Translations under genes and position numbers: made by a program | NCBI RefSeq assembly: GCF_003201655.1 | Contig: NZ_QJJU01000007.1 | Span: 62,001-126,000 of the forward strand | DNA length: 64,000 nt | Direction of reading: 5' to 3' | DNA from: Mycolicibacterium moriokaense | Lineage (GTDB): Bacteria; Actinomycetota; Actinomycetes; Mycobacteriales; Mycobacteriaceae | Part shown: in pieces, positions 1 through 8,323 of the stretch | How positions within the stretch are numbered: position 1 is the first letter of the stretch | Layout: each line of letters opens with the position of its first letter | The notes under the pieces: model-generated | What the model saw: the letters and a program-made list of their open reading frames with translations, nothing else | Database searches by the model: none | What the model was told of the DNA's origin: nothing

Positions 1-630
1 CTTGGTCAGCGGATCGGAGATCATCTTGGCCGCCAGGATGTCCTCGAGGCTGTACTCCTCCTGGAACTGTGCAAACGGGTTGTTCACCGAATGCTTGTGG
101 TTCTTGTACCCGATCTTCGCGAAATGCTCTGCGGTGGTGCCGTATTGACGCATGTGCTCGCGTCCAGCTGCGCCGAACATCCACGGCGCAACCGGGAATG
201 CGAACTCGTCTATTTCGGCCAACGCCTTGACGTGCTTCCCCATCGGGGATTCGCGGTCCTCGGCGCCGCCCTGGAGCGGGCCCGGCTGCATCTTCTCGAA
301 ACCGAGCGCGATCGCACACTCGGCCAGGCCGCCGCGGATCGTCTGCGCCGCAAGGAACAGTGCCGTCGAACCCGTCGAGCAATTGTTGTTCACGTTCGCG
401 ATCGGGATGCCGGTCATGCCGAGCTCGTAGAGCGCCCGGTTCCCCGATGTCGAGTCGCCAGTGACGTACCCGACGAAGCCCTGCTCCACCTCGGAGAAGT
501 CGATGCCCGCGTCCTTGAGTGCATTGGTACCGGATTCGCGCGCCATGTCTGGATAGTCCCAGCCCTCGCGGCGGCCCGGCTTCTCGAACTTCGTCATCCC
601 CACGCCGACGACGTAAACCTTGTTTGGCAT
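1..630 (-). CDS. SCP-x-type thiolase / lipid-transfer protein, 3' end cut by window edge
   Basis: The first 210 residues of a thiolase-fold protein of the kind annotated as lipid-transfer protein (SCP-x thiolase domain). It starts [19 protein letters not shown] and carries the nucleophilic-cysteine motif NNNCSTGS at about residues 81-88, as in degradative thiolases that cleave 3-ketoacyl-CoA chains, including sterol side chains. The frame runs off the left edge, so the C-terminal catalytic His/Cys are not visible. The ATG at 630 has a purine-rich GAAGGGA about 8 nt upstream. The family call is firm; the substrate is unknown. Confidence 0.85.
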   Translation of the reverse strand, partial: MPNKVYVVGVGMTKFEKPGRREGWDYPDMARESGTNALKDAGIDFSEVEQGFVGYVTGDSTSGNRALYELGMTGIPIANVNNNCSTGSTALFLAAQTIRGGLAECAIALGFEKMQPGPLQGGAEDRESPMGKHVKALAEIDEFAFPVAPWMFGAAGREHMRQYGTTAEHFAKIGYKNHKHSVNNPFAQFQEEYSLEDILAAKMISDPLTK

Positions 631-695
631 CGCACTGTCCCTTCGCTGTTCCTGCGATCGACAGAAACACAAAGCGAGCGAACTGTCTAGATGCC

Positions 696-1031
696 CTAAC
701 GCGTGACGGCGCGGTGATGCCAGGCGGCGTATCCGCCTGCCAGGTAGTGGACGCGGTCGTAGCCGAGGTGGCTGAGCTGCTCGGCAGCAGAGATGGCGCG
801 CTGCGCCGAGACGCTGCACAGCACGATTTCGCGATGGCGGTCGGTGAGCTGGTCCGCGATGGTGGCGGGGTCGATGAGCAACGCTCCTGTGATGCTGCCC
901 TGGTGGCGGGCCACCTGCGGGCGGATGTCGACTAGTAGCGCACCCGCGCCGTGACGGCGCCGCGCGGTCGCCGCCGAGATGGGGCGTGGCATCGCGAGGC
1001 GTTCGGTGTTGTCGTTGAGCGAAGTGTTCAT
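696..1031 (-). CDS. single-domain rhodanese-like protein
   Basis: A 111-residue single rhodanese domain, expected to carry persulfide sulfur on a cysteine in the cytosol. The motif VDIRP (about residues 34-38) and the catalytic loop CSVSAQRA, with Cys near residue 72, are visible, and [10 protein letters not shown] closes the domain as in single-domain sulfurtransferases. The start at 1031 is kept because an internal Met at 992 has no better ribosome site. The gene lies alone between a thiolase and a DUF732 gene on the same strand. A second rhodanese is at 9485, next to a cysteine dioxygenase. The sulfur donor and acceptor are not evident. Confidence 0.8.
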   Translation of the reverse strand: MNTSLNDNTERLAMPRPISAATARRRHGAGALLVDIRPQVARHQGSITGALLIDPATIADQLTDRHREIVLCSVSAQRAISAAEQLSHLGYDRVHYLAGGYAAWHHRAVTR

Positions 1032-1101
1032 GGTCGTTGATCTCTGTGGTGGTGGCGCGGGGACCCCGCCGCCGCAGCGGGGCCCCCGCAGAGGGGAGGG
1101 T

Positions 1102-1443
1102 TTATTTGAAGTAGCCGGTGTACTCGGGGCAGTAGACGTTCACCGAGGCGACCACGAAGACGGCGGCCTGATGGGTGGTCAGGTCCGTGTTGTCGAGGAT
1201 CTCCTGGCCGAGATCCACTGGCTTGGCGCCGCCGTCCAGGGAGCTGCATACGTAATGAGCGTTGGAGATGGCGGCCTTGGCGGTGTCGTACGTGATGCCC
1301 TCGCTGGTGATCTCGGTCAGGAACGCGTCATCGGTCGAGCTGACGGCGCCGGCGGTGCCCGCGGCAGCAACTGCGGCAAGCCCAAGGGCTCCTGCGACGA
1401 GCGCGGTGCCGGCGAACTTGGTGATGCGATTCGAGGCGAACAT
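1102..1443 (-). CDS. secreted DUF732 family protein
   Basis: A 113-residue small exported protein. Residues 1-33 form a Sec signal peptide (hydrophobic AGTALVAGALGLAAVAAAGTAG, Ala-x-Ala-type cleavage near AGAVSS). The mature part has the DUF732 pattern: DDAFLTEITSEGI near its start, and cysteines in HYVCSSLDGG and NVYCPEYTGYF that could form a disulfide. A good ribosome site, AAGGAG, lies about 5 nt before the ATG at 1443. DUF732 proteins are abundant in mycobacteria and have no established biochemical role. The upstream 124 nt (1444-1567) separate it from the pknH-like gene and must hold its promoter. Confidence 0.85.
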   Translation of the reverse strand: MFASNRITKFAGTALVAGALGLAAVAAAGTAGAVSSTDDAFLTEITSEGITYDTAKAAISNAHYVCSSLDGGAKPVDLGQEILDNTDLTTHQAAVFVVASVNVYCPEYTGYFK

Positions 1444-1567
1444 TGGACTCCTTGTGATGTCGGTCTGTTCCGGGTGCTTCCCGGGCTGACATCAGAGTCT
1501 GATAGCGGTCTTGCGGGATCCTTGGGGAATCCTTGGAGCCTCAAATCGCCTGCTCAACGGCGGTGCG

Positions 1568-3310
1568 TCAGCCGTATTTGAGCCACCAATTGTGCAGGGC
1601 CTCGAGGTTTGTCCCCTGCACATCGCCGAGTATCAGGTCCGCATCCTTGGTCCACGTCACGTCGGGATTGGTGTTGTAGGTGCCGCACGCGACGCGACCT
1701 TCCACCTTGTCAGGGGTGTCGGTGTAGTGCCAGGTGGCAGGCGAGTCCAGGCCACTACCCGGACATTGGACTAGCTCGGAGTTCTCCTTGATCGCCGCGT
1801 CGAAGTGGCTGGCGAGTGTCGGTTGGTCGGCAAACAGCGAGATGCGGGCGGTACCCGGGCCGTCGGGCGTGGTGGGCGCTTTGCAATCGACCGTGGCCAG
1901 GGCGCCAGGAGCCGGCGGATGGACTTCTTGGCAATTGTCGGCGTTGTATCCACTCGGCAGCAGCGCCATCAGCTTCGAATCGAACGTCTCCGGCTTCTCC
2001 GTGGTGGTCGTGATGCGGGGCGTTCGTCTCGTGGTCTCGGTGGGCTTCCTCGTTTCCGAACTGGTGGTCGTCGGCCCCCCTGACGACGACTCATCGGGCT
2101 TGACCAGCCACCAGACGCCCAACGCGCCGAGGATGAGGACGAAGACGCCCGCCGCAGCGGCGATCGGGATCCACGGCACCTTGTTACCGGGGCGTGGGGG
2201 GCCGGGTGGTGGCGGTGGGGCGGCCGTCCACATCGGCCCGCTTGGCGGCCCACTTGGCGGGGGTGGCGTGTAGAAAGCGGCGGGTCGGGAGGCGGGCTGC
2301 GGCGTCGGCGTCACGCCGAACTGCGGTGGGGCGGGGGGTGGCGTCGGCGGTGGCGTTGGAGGTGGTGTCTGGAGAATGGGTCGCCCCTGGGGCGGCATCG
2401 GGGGTATCGGCGTGCCCGGCAAGGTCGCGTCTTGACCACGCTGCAGGATCGTCGCGGCCTGGTCCTGGTCGCGTTCGCTCAGCGCGTTGTTCGCGGCGAG
2501 CGCCAGGTCCCCTGCGCTGACAAATCTGTCCTCCGGCTTCTTGGCCATCCCTTTCGCGACCACCGTGTCGAAGGAGGCCGGGATGCCAGGACGCTCCTCG
2601 CTCGGCTTCGGGATGGGCTGCATCAGATGCGACGTGATCACCACGCTGACGCTGTCGCCCGGATACGGCTGTCCGCCGGTTAGGCATTCGTGCAGCACAC
2701 ACGTGAGCGCGTATACGTCGGCGCGGTAGGTCACCTCGTCGTTGGTGAATCGCTCCGGGGCCATATAGGCGTAAGTCCCCACCGCTGTACCCAGTTCTGT
2801 GAGTTTCTCGTCGGTGACCGCATTGGCGATGCCGAAGTCGACGAGATACGCGAAGTCGTCGCGGGTGAGGATGATGTTCTCGGGCTTGACATCGCGGTGC
2901 ATGACCCCGGCTTCGTGGGCGGCGTCGAGCGCCGAGGCGATCTGGCGAACGATCGCCACCGCCCGCGCGGGCGTCATCGGCCCAAAGCGCTTCAGCACCT
3001 TGCGCAGATCGGTGCCGTCGATCATCCGCATGTCGACGTAGAGAAGCCCGTCGACCTCGCCGTAGTCATGGATCGGCACCACATGCGGCTCCTGCAGCCT
3101 GCCCGCGGAATGCGCCTCGCGCTGCAGCCGCTTGCGGAACACGGGGTCGTGAGACGCCGACTCGGGCAACAGTTTCAGCGCGACGATGCGGTCTTTGACG
3201 GTGTCCTCGGCCTCGTAGACCTCACCCATGCCGCCTTTTCCGAGCAGCCGCCGCAAGCGATATGGCCCGATCTGGGAACCCACACGTGATTCCCGCTCAG
3301 GGTCGCTCAT
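1568..3310 (-). CDS. pknH: PknH-like membrane Ser/Thr protein kinase
   Basis: A 580-residue Hanks-type kinase. It has a glycine loop GKGGMGEVY at 24-32, Lys46 in VALK, HRD with Asp140, DFG with Asp158, and activation-loop threonines Thr171 and Thr175 in TELGTAVGT. The catalytic half closely resembles mycobacterial PknH. A Pro-rich linker (about 300-385), one membrane helix (about 390-412), a Thr-rich stretch and an external domain with four cysteines follow. That external domain (LLPSGYNADNC...) does not look like the PknH_C sensor. A longer reading from 3343 is possible, but 3310 has GAGGAG 6 nt upstream. EmbR, a known PknH substrate, is encoded 47 nt upstream on the same strand. Confidence 0.85.
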   Translation of the reverse strand: MSDPERESRVGSQIGPYRLRRLLGKGGMGEVYEAEDTVKDRIVALKLLPESASHDPVFRKRLQREAHSAGRLQEPHVVPIHDYGEVDGLLYVDMRMIDGTDLRKVLKRFGPMTPARAVAIVRQIASALDAAHEAGVMHRDVKPENIILTRDDFAYLVDFGIANAVTDEKLTELGTAVGTYAYMAPERFTNDEVTYRADVYALTCVLHECLTGGQPYPGDSVSVVITSHLMQPIPKPSEERPGIPASFDTVVAKGMAKKPEDRFVSAGDLALAANNALSERDQDQAATILQRGQDATLPGTPIPPMPPQGRPILQTPPPTPPPTPPPAPPQFGVTPTPQPASRPAAFYTPPPPSGPPSGPMWTAAPPPPPGPPRPGNKVPWIPIAAAAGVFVLILGALGVWWLVKPDESSSGGPTTTSSETRKPTETTRRTPRITTTTEKPETFDSKLMALLPSGYNADNCQEVHPPAPGALATVDCKAPTTPDGPGTARISLFADQPTLASHFDAAIKENSELVQCPGSGLDSPATWHYTDTPDKVEGRVACGTYNTNPDVTWTKDADLILGDVQGTNLEALHNWWLKYG

Positions 3311-3357
3311 CGATTGCTCCTCGGATGCGTTGCCAGCGAACACACCCTAATGCCGCG

Positions 3358-4494
3358 CTACGTGTCGTGCGGTGTGATCTCGAACGTGAACTCGTGATCA
3401 CAGATGCGGATCCGGTCGCCGTTGACCAGCGTCGCCGTGCCGCGTATGCGCTCGCCGTGCACGTGGACTCCGTTGGCCGAGCGTAGATCGGTGATCACGA
3501 AACTCGTGCCGGTGTCGATGATGACGGCGTGGTGGCGGCTGACGTTGACGTCGTCGAGAACGATGTCGTTGTCGTTGAGCCGTCCGATCCGGGTGGCGGC
3601 GGCCATCAGCCGATAAACCTCCCCGTTCAGCGCTACCAGGTTGGCGAGCGCGGACGACGCGTTGACCGCGGTGCGCAGATCGATGTTGTGGACGGAGTGC
3701 ACCGCAGTGGTTCTCGCGGCCCGCTTCACGTCGAGGGGTTCCTGGCGCAGGATGCGCTCGTGCAGCACACGCAGCGTCTGGCCCGGGTCGATACCCAGGT
3801 CGTCGGCGAGCGTGGTCTTCAGCCGCTGGTAGGCGTCGAGTGCCTCCGACTGACGGTCGCTCAAGTAGTAAGCGATGATCAGCTGTGCCCATAGTGGCTC
3901 ACGGTAGGGGTGTTCGACCGTCAACGATTCGAGCTCGCCGATCACGGCATATCCACGCCCGCAAGCGATTTCGACCTCGGCCAGCGCGGTGTGTGCTACC
4001 ACCTTGTCCTCGGTCAGCGCGGTGGCGAAGCCCTCCACGAACTCGAAGTCGCGCAGGTCCTCCAACACCGCCCCCCGCCATTCGGACAGCGCGGTCGTCA
4101 GGTGGTGACTGGCTTCCTCGAAGTGCCCTGCGGCGGCATGCTGTACGCCCGCGTTCTTCTCGAGGATGAATCGGCCGATGTCGGAGTCGGTGTCGCTGAT
4201 CGCGAGCCGATATCCCGGTGGCGCGTTGACCAACATCGCCCGTGAGTCGCCAAGCAGCTTGCGCAGGTTCGAGATGTAGGAGTGCAGGCTGGCCCGCGCT
4301 TCCGGTGGCGGCCACTGTTCCCATGCCGCGGTGATCAGCGAGTCGATACCGACCGGCCTGCTGCGGTTCATCACCAGCACGGCCAGTACGGCGCGTTGTT
4401 TCGGGGTGCCAAGTGGCACGGGCACGCCGTCGACCGTCATCTCCATTGGCCCAAGCACGCCGAACCCGATCTTGTTCTCGGTCATCAGGGCCAA
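3358..4494 (-). CDS. embR: EmbR-type transcriptional regulator (SARP wHTH, BTAD, FHA)
   Basis: A 378-residue regulator with the EmbR domain order. An OmpR-like winged helix is at about 10-100 (GTPKQRAVLAVLVMNRSRP...). The bacterial transcriptional activation domain is at about 105-255 (FVEGF..ALTEDK; HPYREPLWAQLI). A C-terminal FHA domain is at about 300-370 (RIGRLNDNDIVLDD, SRHHAV, SANGVHVHG). In M. tuberculosis PknH phosphorylates EmbR, the FHA domain docks the kinase, and EmbR acts on the embCAB arabinosyltransferase genes. No emb genes are visible here, so the target is inferred. The given start is TTG; an ATG at 4485 (three codons in) is an alternative. Confidence 0.9.
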   Translation of the reverse strand: MALMTENKIGFGVLGPMEMTVDGVPVPLGTPKQRAVLAVLVMNRSRPVGIDSLITAAWEQWPPPEARASLHSYISNLRKLLGDSRAMLVNAPPGYRLAISDTDSDIGRFILEKNAGVQHAAAGHFEEASHHLTTALSEWRGAVLEDLRDFEFVEGFATALTEDKVVAHTALAEVEIACGRGYAVIGELESLTVEHPYREPLWAQLIIAYYLSDRQSEALDAYQRLKTTLADDLGIDPGQTLRVLHERILRQEPLDVKRAARTTAVHSVHNIDLRTAVNASSALANLVALNGEVYRLMAAATRIGRLNDNDIVLDDVNVSRHHAVIIDTGTSFVITDLRSANGVHVHGERIRGTATLVNGDRIRICDHEFTFEITPHDT

Positions 4495-4533
4495 TTGTCT
4501 ACCGCCGAGGCCGTCTTGTGGTGTAGACCGGAG

Positions 4534-4547
4534 TAGAACGTGTTCTA
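4534..4547. promoter_or_regulatory. KstR-type operator palindrome
   Basis: TAGAACGTGTTCTA is a perfect palindrome matching the published KstR consensus TnnAACnnGTTnnA (TetR-type repressor of sterol catabolism). It sits 17 nt before the ATG of the oxidoreductase at 4565, between divergent embR and that gene, and overlaps a possible -10 box TAGTTT at 4546-4551. Whether KstR itself or a related TetR repressor binds is inferred. Confidence 0.6.
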
Positions 4548-4564
4548 GTTTCGGAGGAGATCAC

Positions 4565-5614
4565 ATGGGCCTGCGGGTCGTGCAATGGGCGACAGGAGGC
4601 GTCGGCGTCGCCGCCATCAAGGGCGTGCTGGAGCACCCTGACCTGGAACTTGTCGGCTGTTGGGTGCACTCGGCTGACAAGGCGGGCAAGGACGTCGGCG
4701 ACATTATCGGGACCGGACCGCTGGGCGTCAGCGCAACCAACAGCGTCGACGAGATCCTTGCGCTCGACGCCGATGCGGTCGTGTACGCGCCGCTGCTGCC
4801 CAATCCCGACGAGGTCGCGGCGCTGCTGCGGTCCGGCAAGAACGTGGTCACTCCGGTTGGCTGGGTCTATCCGAGCGAGCGGCAAGGCGCTCCGCTTCGG
4901 GAGGCCGCTCTCGAGGGCAACGTGACGTTGCACGGCACCGGCATGGCACCGGGCGGCATCAGCGAGAAGTTCCCCTTGATGATGTCGATCATGTCGACAG
5001 GGGTGACGTTCGTTCGCGCCGAGGAGTTTTCCGACCTGCGCACCTATGAAGCGCCCGACGTCGTGCGGCACGTGATGGGCTTCGGCGAAACGCCCGACAA
5101 GGCGTTGTCCGGGCCGATGCAGAAGTTGCTCGACGGCGGCTTCATCCAGGCCGTCCGGATGGTCGTCGACAAAGTCGGCTTCAACGCCGACCCGAAAGTC
5201 CGTGCCACCCAGGAGATCGCGGTCGCCAGCGCACCGATCGACTCGCCGATCGGAACCATCGAGCCGGGCCAGGTCGCGGGCCGCAAGTTCCATTGGGAGG
5301 CGCTGGTCGACGGGGAGCCCGTCGTGCAGGTGACGGTGAACTGGTTGATGGGTGAGGAAAACCTCGATCCCGCATGGACGTTCGGCCCCGAGGGGCAACG
5401 GTATGAGATGGAAGTCCGCGGCAATCCGGATATCGCCGTGTCGATCAAGGGCTTCCAATCCGCGATCGGCGGCGAGGGCCCGGAATACGGCATCGTCGGT
5501 ACCGCAGCGCACTGCGTGAACTCCATTCCCGCGGTGTGCGAGGCCGAGCCGGGAATCGCCACGTATCTCGACCTCCCGCTGATCAGCGGCAAGGCGGCGC
5601 CGAGCTTGCGCTAA
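4565..5614 (+). CDS. DapB-like NAD(P)-binding oxidoreductase
   Basis: A 349-residue protein of the family annotated as dihydrodipicolinate reductase N-terminal-like / NAD(P)H-dependent amine dehydrogenase. The Rossmann start is VVQWATGGVGVAAIKGVLEHPDLELVG, followed by ALDADAVVYAPL and RSGKNVVTPVG; the C-terminal half is the DAP-DH-like fold. The ATG at 4565 is preceded by GGAGGAG 5 nt away, so the longer open frame from 4331 is rejected. Members in mycobacteria often lie with lipid or sterol catabolic genes, and the KstR-like operator just upstream supports that. The substrate cannot be told from the sequence. Confidence 0.8.
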   Translation: MGLRVVQWATGGVGVAAIKGVLEHPDLELVGCWVHSADKAGKDVGDIIGTGPLGVSATNSVDEILALDADAVVYAPLLPNPDEVAALLRSGKNVVTPVGWVYPSERQGAPLREAALEGNVTLHGTGMAPGGISEKFPLMMSIMSTGVTFVRAEEFSDLRTYEAPDVVRHVMGFGETPDKALSGPMQKLLDGGFIQAVRMVVDKVGFNADPKVRATQEIAVASAPIDSPIGTIEPGQVAGRKFHWEALVDGEPVVQVTVNWLMGEENLDPAWTFGPEGQRYEMEVRGNPDIAVSIKGFQSAIGGEGPEYGIVGTAAHCVNSIPAVCEAEPGIATYLDLPLISGKAAPSLR

Positions 5615-5630
5615 CGCGCCGCGATTGTCG

Positions 5631-5692
5631 CCGAGATCGACGTTTTGGCGGCATCGTCTCGCACTTTCCCGCCCAAGTGTCCGTTTGGGCGG
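5631..5692 (+). repeat. 62-bp dispersed repeat, copy 1
   Basis: First of three copies, all in the same orientation (others at 37563-37624 and 56360-56420). Shared blocks are GAGATCGACGTTT near the start, CTCGCACTTTC in the middle and GTCCGTTTGGGCG at the end. The right end here folds into a perfect 8-bp hairpin (CCGCCCAA / TTGGGCGG). It fills the gap between the convergent genes ending at 5614 and 5694, so it may also work as a bidirectional terminator. Confidence 0.75.
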
Positions 5693-5693
5693 A

Positions 5694-6422
5694 TCAGGGA
5701 ATCCGGTAGAACGGATCGGGCAGCAGGTAGGTCCGCTCGGAGAACCCGCCGTCGAGGTCGGATGGCTGATCGCCGACGTTGGCGATGATGGTGTAGGCCC
5801 GCTGCTCGATCTGGGCGCGCTGCGGCGCCTTGAAGTCCGCGGCCGAAACGTAATGGGCGCCTGGCGGTTCCATGATCAACTGCGTGTAACCGGTGTATCC
5901 GACGGCCCGCAGGTTGCGTTCGGTCGCCGCGCGCTGGGTCTCGTCGCGGCCCGTGACGAAGAAGATCGCCACGCCGTGGTCCCTGGCGGTGGTGAAGATG
6001 TCCATCGTCGGCTGGATCACTGTCGACTGCGCCCGAAGGTCCCAGGCGCGCCAACCGCACGGCCCTTGTGGCAGCCGGTCGCACGGCCCGCCGATCACGC
6101 GGCCAAAGTCGTTGGCCTTGATGGCTTCCCAGTTCGACAGTGCGGTCTCGTCGATGTCGAATACCACCGCGGGCTGGTCCACCCGCTGCGCCTCCTCAGC
6201 GATCCACGCGATCGCCGGCGCAGCGGCCAGCTGAAGATCGGTCAGATACGCACCGCTGTCGTAGTACGCCGTCGCGTCGAATTTCAGATCGCCGATATTG
6301 GCGGGCTGCACCGGCGGCGGGATGATCGGCGCCGGTGGTGCGGGCGGCTCGGCGAGCGCGGCGGGTGCGAACCCGATGAGTGCGCCGGTGACGAGGGCGA
6401 CCAGCGCCACGGGAGTACGCAT
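5694..6422 (-). CDS. secreted HAD-family acid phosphatase (class B-like)
   Basis: A 242-residue exported phosphatase. A signal peptide covers about residues 1-24 (VALVALVTGALIGFAPAALA, cleavage before EPPAPP), followed by a Pro-rich spacer. The HAD nucleophile motif is VVFDIDETALSNW, with the first Asp at about residue 88, and motif II is FFVTGRDE. Cys in GGPCDRLPQGPCGW may pair outside the membrane. This is the plant-type/class B acid phosphatase branch, which hydrolyses phosphomonoesters. A TAGGGT box lies 6 nt before the ATG, so the mRNA may be leaderless. The gene is divergent from the patatin at 6460. Confidence 0.85.
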   Translation of the reverse strand: MRTPVALVALVTGALIGFAPAALAEPPAPPAPIIPPPVQPANIGDLKFDATAYYDSGAYLTDLQLAAAPAIAWIAEEAQRVDQPAVVFDIDETALSNWEAIKANDFGRVIGGPCDRLPQGPCGWRAWDLRAQSTVIQPTMDIFTTARDHGVAIFFVTGRDETQRAATERNLRAVGYTGYTQLIMEPPGAHYVSAADFKAPQRAQIEQRAYTIIANVGDQPSDLDGGFSERTYLLPDPFYRIP

Positions 6423-6428
6423 GAAAGG

Positions 6429-6434
6429 ACCCTA
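6429..6434 (-). promoter_or_regulatory. -10 box of leaderless promoter, acid phosphatase
   Basis: TAGGGT on the minus strand, with 6 nt (CCTTTC) to the ATG at 6422. This is the usual spacing for a mycobacterial leaderless transcript; no Shine-Dalgarno sequence is present. Confidence 0.5.
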
Positions 6435-6446
6435 TCGGCGGGCTGG

Positions 6447-6452
6447 CACACT
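6447..6452 (+). promoter_or_regulatory. possible -10 box, patatin
   Basis: CACACT lies 7 nt before the GTG at 6460. It keeps the A2 and T6 of TAnnnT. The same hexamer and spacing recur before the uORF at 8852 and, with 6 nt, before the gene at 31460. Confidence 0.3.
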
Positions 6453-6459
6453 CGCTGGC

Positions 6460-7317
6460 GTGGCAACGAAACGAGCGTTGGTGCTGGCCGGCGGAGGGCT
6501 TGCGGGCATCGGATGGGAAACCGGCATTCTGCGCGGCATCGCCGACGAGGCGCCCGAGACAGCCAAGGCCCTGCTGGATCTCGACGTCCTGGTCGGCACG
6601 TCGGCCGGGTCGACGGTCGCCGCTCAACTGGGCAGCGGTCTGGGGCTTGACGTCCTGTTCGACCGGCAGACCGCTCCGTCGCCGACAGAGCTCAACCCTG
6701 ACGTCGGCATCGACGACATCACCGAGCTGTTTGTCAGCGCGATGCTGACACCCAACACGTCGACGGCCGAGAAGCTCCAGAAGATCGGCGCGGTGGCGCT
6801 GTCGACACAGACGGTCACAGAAGCGGTGCGCCGCAACGTGATCGCGCAGCGGTTGCCGTCGCACGACTGGCCAGACCGGGTGTTGCGGATCTCCGCGATC
6901 GACACTGCGACCGGCGAGCTGGTCACGTTCGACCGGAATTCGGGTGTCGGTCTGGTCGACGCGGTGGCCGCCAGTTGCGCTGTGCCTGCTGTGTGGCCGC
7001 CGGTGACGATAGGGGAGCGCCGCTACATGGACGGCGGCGTTGGCAGCAGCGTCAACATGGCTCTTGCCGACGACTGCGACGTGGTCGTCGTGCTCGTGCC
7101 GTCGGGCCGATCGACACCGTCGCCGTTCGGCGGCGGCGCGGCCGAAGAGGTCGAGGCGTTCGGCGGGTCGGCGTTCGGTGTGTTCGCCGACGACGAGTCG
7201 ATCACAGCGTTCGGACACAACCCGCTCGACCCCGCGTGCCGCCGGCCGTCCGCACTGGCTGGTCGCGCGCAAGGCCAGCGGATTGCCGCCGCGGTCGCCG
7301 ACTTCCTCGGCGCCTGA
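6460..7317 (+). CDS. patatin-like phospholipase (Rv1062-type)
   Basis: A 285-residue patatin-fold lipid acyl hydrolase. The oxyanion-hole motif LAGGGLAGIGWETG is at about 9-22, the nucleophile elbow VGTSAGS (Ser near 49) follows, and the catalytic Asp is in YMDGGVGS. No signal peptide is seen. The GTG at 6460 is chosen because it starts the conserved domain and follows a CACACT box; an ATG at 6421 would add 13 residues and overlap the divergent gene's start. The neighbour at 7319 is a second patatin, convergent to it with a one-base gap, as Rv1062 and Rv1063c are in M. tuberculosis. The lipid substrate is unknown. Confidence 0.85.
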   Translation: MATKRALVLAGGGLAGIGWETGILRGIADEAPETAKALLDLDVLVGTSAGSTVAAQLGSGLGLDVLFDRQTAPSPTELNPDVGIDDITELFVSAMLTPNTSTAEKLQKIGAVALSTQTVTEAVRRNVIAQRLPSHDWPDRVLRISAIDTATGELVTFDRNSGVGLVDAVAASCAVPAVWPPVTIGERRYMDGGVGSSVNMALADDCDVVVVLVPSGRSTPSPFGGGAAEEVEAFGGSAFGVFADDESITAFGHNPLDPACRRPSALAGRAQGQRIAAAVADFLGA

Positions 7318-7318
7318 A

Positions 7319-8266
7319 TCAGTTTTCCGGCGTTGGCTTTTCGAGCTCGTCGAGCATGCCGGCGGCCAGCTCGCGGCCGATATCGATGACCTCGGCGGCC
7401 CGGTAGAATTCCAGGCTCCGGCATGCGGTACGCGGCACCTCGACCAATACGTCGGGCGGATACGCGGCCAAGGTGTGCCGGGCCAGCGCAGCCTGAGCGA
7501 TGTCGATGGTGCGATTCATCACCTCGAAGCTGCCCAACCTCGGCACCGTCCCCTCCTTGGAGACGTCGACGAGTTCGTCGTCGCCGTCCTCCTCATCCGG
7601 AAGAGCGACGGAGCGGCTTGATTCGAACAACGCGGTGGTGCTACGCCACATCCGGCTCAACCATTCTGTCGTCGCCCGCGGCTCGCTCTCGGTGGGCTCA
7701 TAGCGGCCGCCTGCCTCGCTGCCCGAGAGGCTGACCGCGATGGTGAGGTCCGCATTGACCGCCGCGATCGGCGCCATCGGCAACGGGTCGAGGATGCCGC
7801 CGTCGGCGAGCAGGCGCCCATCGAACACGTGCGGTGCGATGACACCGGGAATCGCGATGGACGCCCGGATCGCGGCGTCGACCGGACCGCGTTGCAGCCA
7901 AACGGATTTGCCCGAGAGCAGGTCGGTAGAAACAGCGGTGTAGGGAATCGGCAGTTCTTCGATCGTCACCTCACCGAGAATGTCGCGGACCGCGTCCAGG
8001 ATTTTGTCCGCGCGCAGAACCCCGGCCGCGGTGATGGAGGGGTCCAGCAGCCGCAGCACGGCGCGCTGCGTCAACGATTTCGCCCAGTCTGCGAATTCGT
8101 CGAGCTTGCCTGCGGCCTCCAGACCGCCGACGAGCGCCCCCATCGACGAGCCGGCGATCCCGACGATGTCGTAGCCGCGGGCATGTAGTTCATCGATCAC
8201 GCCGATGTGGGCGTATCCGCGGGCGCCCCCGCTGCCGAGAGCGAGGGCGACGCGGTTACCTGCCAT
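7319..8266 (-). CDS. patatin-like phospholipase (Rv1063c-type)
   Basis: A 315-residue patatin-domain protein. Its opening ALALGSGGARGYAHIGVIDEL has the oxyanion GGxR/K motif, then GIAGSSMGALVGGLEA with nucleophile Ser near residue 41, and LADGGILDPLP with the catalytic Asp. It belongs to the RssA/NTE-like branch, distinct from its convergent neighbour at 6460. A central acidic stretch (LPDEEDGDDEL) lies at about 220. CAAAAT with 6 nt before the ATG suggests a leaderless mRNA. No export signal is seen. Its natural lipid is not known. Confidence 0.85.
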   Translation of the reverse strand: MAGNRVALALGSGGARGYAHIGVIDELHARGYDIVGIAGSSMGALVGGLEAAGKLDEFADWAKSLTQRAVLRLLDPSITAAGVLRADKILDAVRDILGEVTIEELPIPYTAVSTDLLSGKSVWLQRGPVDAAIRASIAIPGVIAPHVFDGRLLADGGILDPLPMAPIAAVNADLTIAVSLSGSEAGGRYEPTESEPRATTEWLSRMWRSTTALFESSRSVALPDEEDGDDELVDVSKEGTVPRLGSFEVMNRTIDIAQAALARHTLAAYPPDVLVEVPRTACRSLEFYRAAEVIDIGRELAAGMLDELEKPTPEN

Positions 8267-8323
8267 ACCGCCATTTTGCGCCGCGGAATCGAATTTCTCG
8301 CAGGCGTGATTAAAAGTCCCGCG

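Noticed and set aside
4331..4564. N-terminal extension of the DapB-like oxidoreductase
   Set aside because: It overlaps embR antisense, is not conserved, and a strong ribosome site precedes the ATG at 4565.
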